Shown piece after piece: positions 58,701-64,000 of a stretch of DNA of 64,000 bases (positions are counted from its first letter, which is position 1; the number at the start of each line of letters is the position of its first letter). The position numbers and the translations under genes are program-made. Origin of the DNA: Opisthocomus hoazin (taxonomy: Eukaryota > Chordata > Aves > Opisthocomiformes > Opisthocomidae); contig NC_134443.1 of the NCBI RefSeq assembly GCF_030867145.1, positions 1,240,001 to 1,304,000 of the forward strand. The letters run 5' to 3'. Below the pieces are notes generated by a model, which had not been told where the DNA came from, did no database searches, and saw only the letters and a program-made list of their open reading frames with translations.

Positions 58701-61700
58701 GCAGGACATTAATTGCAGGTTGCAGTAAGGAGATGTTTATTGCCTGCTGCTTTGTGGAGATGTGTTTTGGGGAAACTAAATATGTGTGTGGCTTGTTTTT
58801 TTTTTTTCTCTCCCCCCCTTCCCTGGCAGTATGCTGTGAGCTTGGATGAATGCTTCATACTTACTGCCTTTTCCCTGTGAATCAAAAGGCATTTTACTCG
58901 CTTGCCTTGCTTGCTGCTGAGGGTAATAGGTTGTTAGAGCTTGCAAAGGACCTTCAGGCCACATGAGAAAGATGCTAGTGAGCAGAGGTGGCTGTGGATA
59001 TCAAGGTTAGTAGCAGACTTTTGTGTGTGATTCTTACACTGTTCTTGGTTTTCTTTGTGATTATTTGGGAAGAAGTTGGTTCAACTCCGTGGTGTTTTGA
59101 TCTCGTAAGGCAGTCCTATTCCCTGCACTTCTTTTCTTCTGTCAGGTTCTGTGGTTTTCTGAAAACAAAAGAGATCTCCAGTTATCCTGGGATGAGAGTC
59201 TTCCCGTAACATAGTGTGAGATGGGACATTTTGAGCTCCTCGGTGTTCTGGGTTTTTTTGGGGGGAGGTTCCTTTTGCTGTTGGTGGGTTTGTGAAAGGA
59301 GATTTGCCTTGCTAGTGAGGTGCTGGCATATGAAGCCGTCTGTTACTTTACAGTAAGATCTGTAGTTTTCAGGGAAGTGGTGCTGGTTTCAGCCTCCCCC
59401 CTTAGCAGATGGTTTTGTGTGCTCTTGCCTGCGGGTGCCATGCGAGTGTCTTGTGTTCAGTCTGGCAACCATTTGTGCGTGTGCGCGAGAAGGTTCGGCC
59501 ATGGCGTTGCGAGTGCGACGGGGGAGTTTGCATTCTGCAGACGATGGAGATTTCGGGGAGGGGGAGCAGCCGGTAGCAGCGTCTGACTGTTCTGCTTTGC
59601 AGATATTTGCTCTTAATCAGGTCTGTCCCATTCTGTATTTACAGCGCATCTTGCTTGTCTTCAGCTGCTTGTTCAAACGGTTCTCCGTGTGCGGTGGGCT
59701 CAGCAGTGGGAGCAGTAAAGGTCTGAAAGCAAACGAGGAGTGGCGGGTAGATAGGTGTGAAGTTGAGGGGGAGAACAAGGACCCGTGGAGTTTGATAGCT
59801 GACGGCTGGGGATGGCTCGGAGGACGTATTTCGTGGAGGAACATGTGGGGTCACCAGCTGGGACAAGTTCGTTGCAGGAGTCAGTTTGCTGACCTCAAAT
59901 ATGGGCTTAGCAAAGGCAGAGGTTGAGAGGTGATCTCTGTTGGTAGGAAGGGTTTAGCACGGCCGGTCGATCTGGCTTTATCGAACTGTCCCTGAGATAC
60001 TGGTGAGGGTATTTTCTGTCAGCACTAACGCTGCCGCAAGTCCCCGGTTTTATTTCACCGCAACGTTCCGGAATTGTAGTCTGATTTGTTCACAGCTACA
60101 AACTTTCGAGTGCTTGAGATTTTACACACGGTGTGGTTTTCCTCCTCCAGGAGCAGAGTCTTGGACAGTGATTCACAAAAGTGTTTTTTTTTTTTACATG
60201 ACTCAGATGTTTGGAGGTTGCTTGGTCTGTCTTTTAGCTGGCTTTCAGGGGAAAAAGCTTGTAACAAATTTCACATTTTAGACTGGTTTTTAATAGTTCT
60301 ATCTATCACTGAGAGATCTTTAAGGGCTTTAATCAATGAGTCACTGTAACAAAGATCATGAAGTTTTGGCAAATGAGAATGATGTGAGTTGCCTTCTTTC
60401 ATAGACAAGAAGCAGGAATTGGTGGAGGTTTGACTCTTTCCATATGAAAACAGTAATTGTTAGAAATTAATCCATTTTTTAATCAGAGAATTTAAGACAT
60501 TTAATTTAATCTGAGTGTGTGTATAGCATGATGTAATTGCTGGGGTTAAAAGTTGCTAACTTGTCCAAGGACATTTCTGACTTTGCTACTATAGAAATAA
60601 TTGACTTTTTTGACCAGACAGGCAGTGGTAACTGGTGATTAAACAGCTGACTTGCAGCCAAATCATTATAGCATGTGTAACACTGTTTTTTTCTTTTTTC
60701 CATAAGCTTTTTAAAAGAGAGTACAGAAAGAAAATCAATTAATATGGTGTGGCAGTATAATGCAGCTTGCTAATAATGGAATTAGCTAGGCTGGTACGGT
60801 TCTGTGCAGACATCCCGGATCTCATGAAATAATCCCAGATAACTCCCATTCTGAAACTCTTCTCTCTGTGTTACCTTGCAGAGCAGTGGTAGAGGCCGTT
60901 CATCGGTTGGATCTCATCCTTGGTAACAAGGCAGCGTATCAAGAAGTGTTCAAGCCGGAGAACATCAGCTTGAGGAACAAGTAAGTTGGGCAGGGCACTT
61001 GTTTTTTGTATTTGGCGAGGGAAAATCCATGTGAAGCAAGACATGGAGGTTTTGAATCTGCAGTTTCACGGTGTACCCGATATGCAGGGCACCACTTCAC
61101 CTGGGATCCCTCCGGGTTTTTGAAGCAGAGGCCACATTTCAGATCTGTGTTTGAGTGGCACCTAACCGTATAGTCCATGGCTGGAGGCTCTCCTGGATGT
61201 TGTCGTAATAAAGTGTGTCGTCTTCTTGTTGGCCGGTGCCTTCCTTGTAATTATCTTAAAAAACTGTGTGGTGAAGAGACTTCTTCTATGTGTGTGAAAT
61301 CATTTATCAGGTTCAGAGGGTGCCTGGCGGGGTGATTTTTCCTACGAATTTTTTAAGCTGTCAGGACAATTCTTGACATTACTGTGATTTAGGAAGTTAC
61401 TGATGGCCAGCTGAGCCGAGGTAACTGGTTAGGTGTATGGCTGTTCCAGATGCTCTTGTGTGGGAGTGATACCAGCTGTACCGTCACCAGATGGCCTAGC
61501 TCGTCCGTCGTAATGAATTCAGATTTTCCTCTGCCATGCTTATGCAGTGGCAGCTGTATTTGAAGCTGCTGTAGCTAAGTGTGAATTCTCTGCTGTCTGT
61601 CTCAGGCTGCGGGAGCTGTGTGTGAAGCTGATGTTCCTACATCCAGTGGATTATGGAAGAAAAGCAGAAGAACTGCTCTGGAGAAAAGTTTACTATGAAG

Positions 61701-62542
61701 TTATCCAGCTCATTAAAACAAATAAAAAGGCAGGTATCTATGGCTCTGGCATGAGAGAGTCTCTGGCTGTGCAATGGGTGAGACCGAGTTAAAAGCGTCG
61801 TTTGCTTGGAGAAGTTGTGCTCTGAACACAGGGCAGGAAGCCAGGCACTCCGGAATTTTAATTGTGGAGCTGACATACGCTTTTTGTCTATATGTGGGCA
61901 GGTAAGCTTTAATGATCTGCTGAGACAGCTGCCATTGCAGAAGATATTTTAGGATAATTTGCTTAATTTTTGTCTTCCCATATTCAAAAGACATCTGTTT
62001 CCATGTAGAGCGATGGTCTTAAGAGGCTTTGTTAGTGCTGATTGTTTTTACTAGAGCTGATCACTGGAAAATACCCACAGTATTCACACGTGTTTTCTAG
62101 TGCCATGAACTCTCTCCTGGTGATCTGATTGTCTGAATGTATTGAAGGTGCTCTGGCCAGACACCTTGATTTTATTTATTTGTGGTTGCAGCAAGTTTTT
62201 CTCCTTCTTGATGCTGACCCTTAGTAAATACCACTAGGTACAACGTTGTTGAGCAAGAGGAGGTAGAGAACTGTGCAAAACCAAGTACTACCCCCTGTCT
62301 TGCTTCATACTGGGTATAACTTGGGTGGCCAGCCTAAAAAGAAACCCGGACTGCGTTAACATACTCTCATTTTTCTTCCCTCCAGCACATTCACAGCCGT
62401 AGCACACTGGAGTGCGCGTACCGGACTCACTTAGTGGCTGGCATAGGGTTTTACCAGCACCTTCTCCTCTACATCCAGTCTCACTACCAGCTGGAGCTGC
62501 AGTGCTGTATCGACTGGACGCACGTAACGGACCCGCTAATAG
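52791..62542 (+). CDS. SMG5: SMG5, nonsense-mediated mRNA decay factor (first four coding exons; continues off the window)
   Basis: SMG5 binds phosphorylated UPF1 with SMG7, recruits phosphatase and decay enzymes, and so completes nonsense-mediated decay. Coding exons: 52791-52867, 60882-60980, 61606-61729 and 62386-62542. They encode the start of the 14-3-3-like/TPR domain: [68 protein letters not shown], then [20 protein letters not shown] and [16 protein letters not shown]. Identity with human over these parts is very high from memory. Intron 1 is about 8 kb. The frame demands that exon 3 end at AAG 61729, giving a GC donor instead of GT (see findings). The last donor, G|GTTAGT at 62543, leads to exons beyond 64000. 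The start codon has good context. Confidence 0.97.
52868..54400 (+). repeat. Strongly purine-rich, G-rich start of SMG5 intron 1
   Basis: Directly after the first exon, about 1.5 kb of the sense strand is nearly all G and A, with many runs of three to thirteen G. This is a strong GC and purine skew just downstream of a CpG promoter. It contains the minisatellite at 53150-53520. Confidence 0.8.
53150..53520 (+). repeat. Minisatellite, about eight units of 38-54 bp, in SMG5 intron 1
   Basis: The core CTGGGGATGACCAGGGTGAA, with small changes, recurs at about 53161, 53199, 53242, 53294, 53344, 53384, 53438 and 53491. The spacing is uneven because a G run and a GACAGACCCCAGAGGAG block vary between units. 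Confidence 0.85.
54401..57702. other. SMG5 intron 1, middle part
   Basis: No gene, LTR or CR1 was recognised. An AATAAA occurs near 54443, but no transcript that would use it is apparent. Confidence 0.5.
57703..58562 (+). mobile_element. CR1 LINE 3' fragment, about 0.86 kb, in SMG5 intron 1
   Basis: It contains CAAGGGCAAGGGCAGGGTCC, CCTGGCTGCCCAGAAGGCCA and GCCTGGAGAAGAGAAGGCTG and ends AACATTCTGTGATTCTGT. It is almost parallel to the copy at 27678 along its whole length, in sense orientation to SMG5. Confidence 0.92.
58563..60881. other. SMG5 intron 1, right part
   Basis: AT-richer than the left part. Short T runs occur near 58797 and 60186. No exon or repeat family was recognised before exon 2 at 60882. 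Confidence 0.5.
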
Positions 62543-64000
62543 GTTAGTGCTCAGTCTCTTGGACTTGGGGACAAGGCCTGAATCCCGCACAGGTGGCTTC
62601 CTCTTGTGCTAGGCCATCTTTCTTTCAGCCTTCAAGGGATTATCTTCCCCACCCCCCATTAGCCAGTTGTCTGCTTAGAACAGACTGTCTGTCCTGCTGT
62701 CTTTTCCATGGCGTTGTTTTGTTGGGTTTTTTACTACTAAACTAGGCAAGAAAGAAGGGTTTCTAACAGGAAGAAAATGTTATTAGAAGATTCTTTAGTA
62801 ACTATTCAGTGATGGTAGATTTTTATGGAAAACTGAAGAGCGCTTCTGGCTGTACAGAATGTTTTAAAAAGCTTAATTAGAGCAGAGAAACAGGCCATTG
62901 AGGGAACAGATTCTTGAAATCAACAGGTTTTTGTCAGGACATCTTATTCACTAGATGCAAGATACTGTTCCTCCTCTTGGTGCCCCTTCTATCTGTGCTC
63001 TCTTCACATACTTCCTAGCTGTGCTGTGTGTAGCTTTGAAACTGCTGTTGAGTCTTGGACTGAGGACATGAGGAAGCTTCTGTAACACAGTAAGGTGTGT
63101 TAGCTGTCTCAGATAACCACCTCTGTGCATGCCCTTAGATGCAGGGTAATTTGAGGTATCTTACCTGTTAGAGGTGGAAGAAGAAGAGTGTTTACATTCT
63201 TGAAACAGCTCAGGGCTGCATATGCATTCACATCCTCGATTACCTTGTAATAGTTTGTTCATGTTGGCTTCTGGGCTGTGCTCAGTGGCCTCAAGGCATG
63301 TCCAGGTGAGAAATGGAACTTCTATGTTTTGTGCACTATTAGCAAGGGTTTAATTGACATTCGTCAAGCTGGCAGGGGGGGAGGATGGCAGAAACCACCA
63401 TAAGAAGAGTTAGTATGTAGAACATTTCAGTTGCTGGTATCCTATTCTTAGTTCTGGGAGATGGTTGTGTCACGATCAGCTTTGAAATGTCGGTTTAAAA
63501 GGCAGATGTCCCTGGCAACTGTTGCTTTGAGAAATGTATCTCAGTACTACAGAATTAATAAATTCTTGAAATGTGCGTTCCAGATGGGCTTGTATCCTGT
63601 GGTGCGTGATTACATTTGAAAGGCTCCCCTTATTGAGGTTTCTTAATGTGCTTAGGGTGTTTAATTAAAAGGATGCAGCAGATGAGTGTGTAACTGGATA
63701 ATAAAAATGTAACCTTGCATATCCAGAAAAGATAGATGTGTAAGAATCTCGTATGAACTACAGATTAGGGTGGACACAACTTGATGGTTATATAAATGGG
63801 AGCAGGAGGATCCAAAGCAAAAAAAAAAAAGGGCGGATAGGTCCAATAGCGTACACGGACGTAGATTTGAAAGCCAGGTATTTGTATAACACAGCTCGTA
63901 CAATGCCTGTTAGCAAGTGGGAACCGTTCCTCCCTGGTCACTTAAACCTCGAGGTTTCACTTCCACTCTTTTAAGCTAAGCCAACAGGGAAGCAGCTCAG
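62543..64000. other. SMG5 intron 4, open at the window end
   Basis: I looked for the next SMG5 exon (human GCKKPVSASGKEMDWAQ) and did not see it, so the intron runs past 64000. An A run lies near 63820. Nothing else was recognised. Confidence 0.6.

Overview
The window looks like a gene-dense, GC-rich piece of a bird microchromosome, matching what I remember of chicken chromosome 25 and human 1q21-q22. It carries many CR1 LINE 3' ends and several copies of an avian LTR that starts TGTCCTGG and ends near AAACCAC. That LTR is common in Neoaves, so a neoavian bird is more likely than a fowl. All coding genes are spliced, and every coding exon given here was read by hand from splice sites and protein similarity remembered from vertebrate orthologues. 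No database search was run.

Layout. At 629-14265 (+) lies the 3' part of TPM3 (tropomyosin 3), with mutually exclusive exons 6a and 6b and three alternative last exons (9a, 9c, 9d). At 14531-18215 (+) is a decayed copy of NUP210L, a membrane nucleoporin gene that directly follows TPM3 on the same strand in human. An intact CpG/NRF1 promoter array still stands in front of it. A 20.8-23.6 kb patch of LTR and old retroviral sequence follows. SSR2 (TRAP-beta) runs on the minus strand from 28.9 to 24.05 kb. Between SSR2 and CCT3 are CR1 copies, a solo-LTR candidate, a possible 45-residue membrane micropeptide ORF on the minus strand, and a CpG promoter region.

CCT3 (TRiC/CCT subunit gamma, 14 coding exons) runs 32821-42613 (+). 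It is followed about 200 bp later by GLMP (lysosomal membrane glycoprotein, 42837-47269, +), which has a TFEB/CLEAR-type E-box just before its start. TMEM79 (50689-48734, -) converges on GLMP and shares a CpG island with SMG5 (52791 to beyond the window end, +). SMG5 encodes a nonsense-mediated decay factor; its first four coding exons are present.

These are housekeeping genes with unrelated jobs: actin filaments, ER translocation, cytosolic folding, lysosome, membrane/secretory function and RNA decay. They share divergent or tandem CpG promoters but do not form a pathway. The most unusual observations are the NUP210L relic at its syntenic site, the four-copy NRF1 promoter array, a triplicated YY1 plus TCTCGCGAGA module between TMEM79 and SMG5, and an apparent GC-AG intron in SMG5 with a competing GT four bases downstream that would cause a premature stop. 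I see no CRISPR, operon or other prokaryote-type system.
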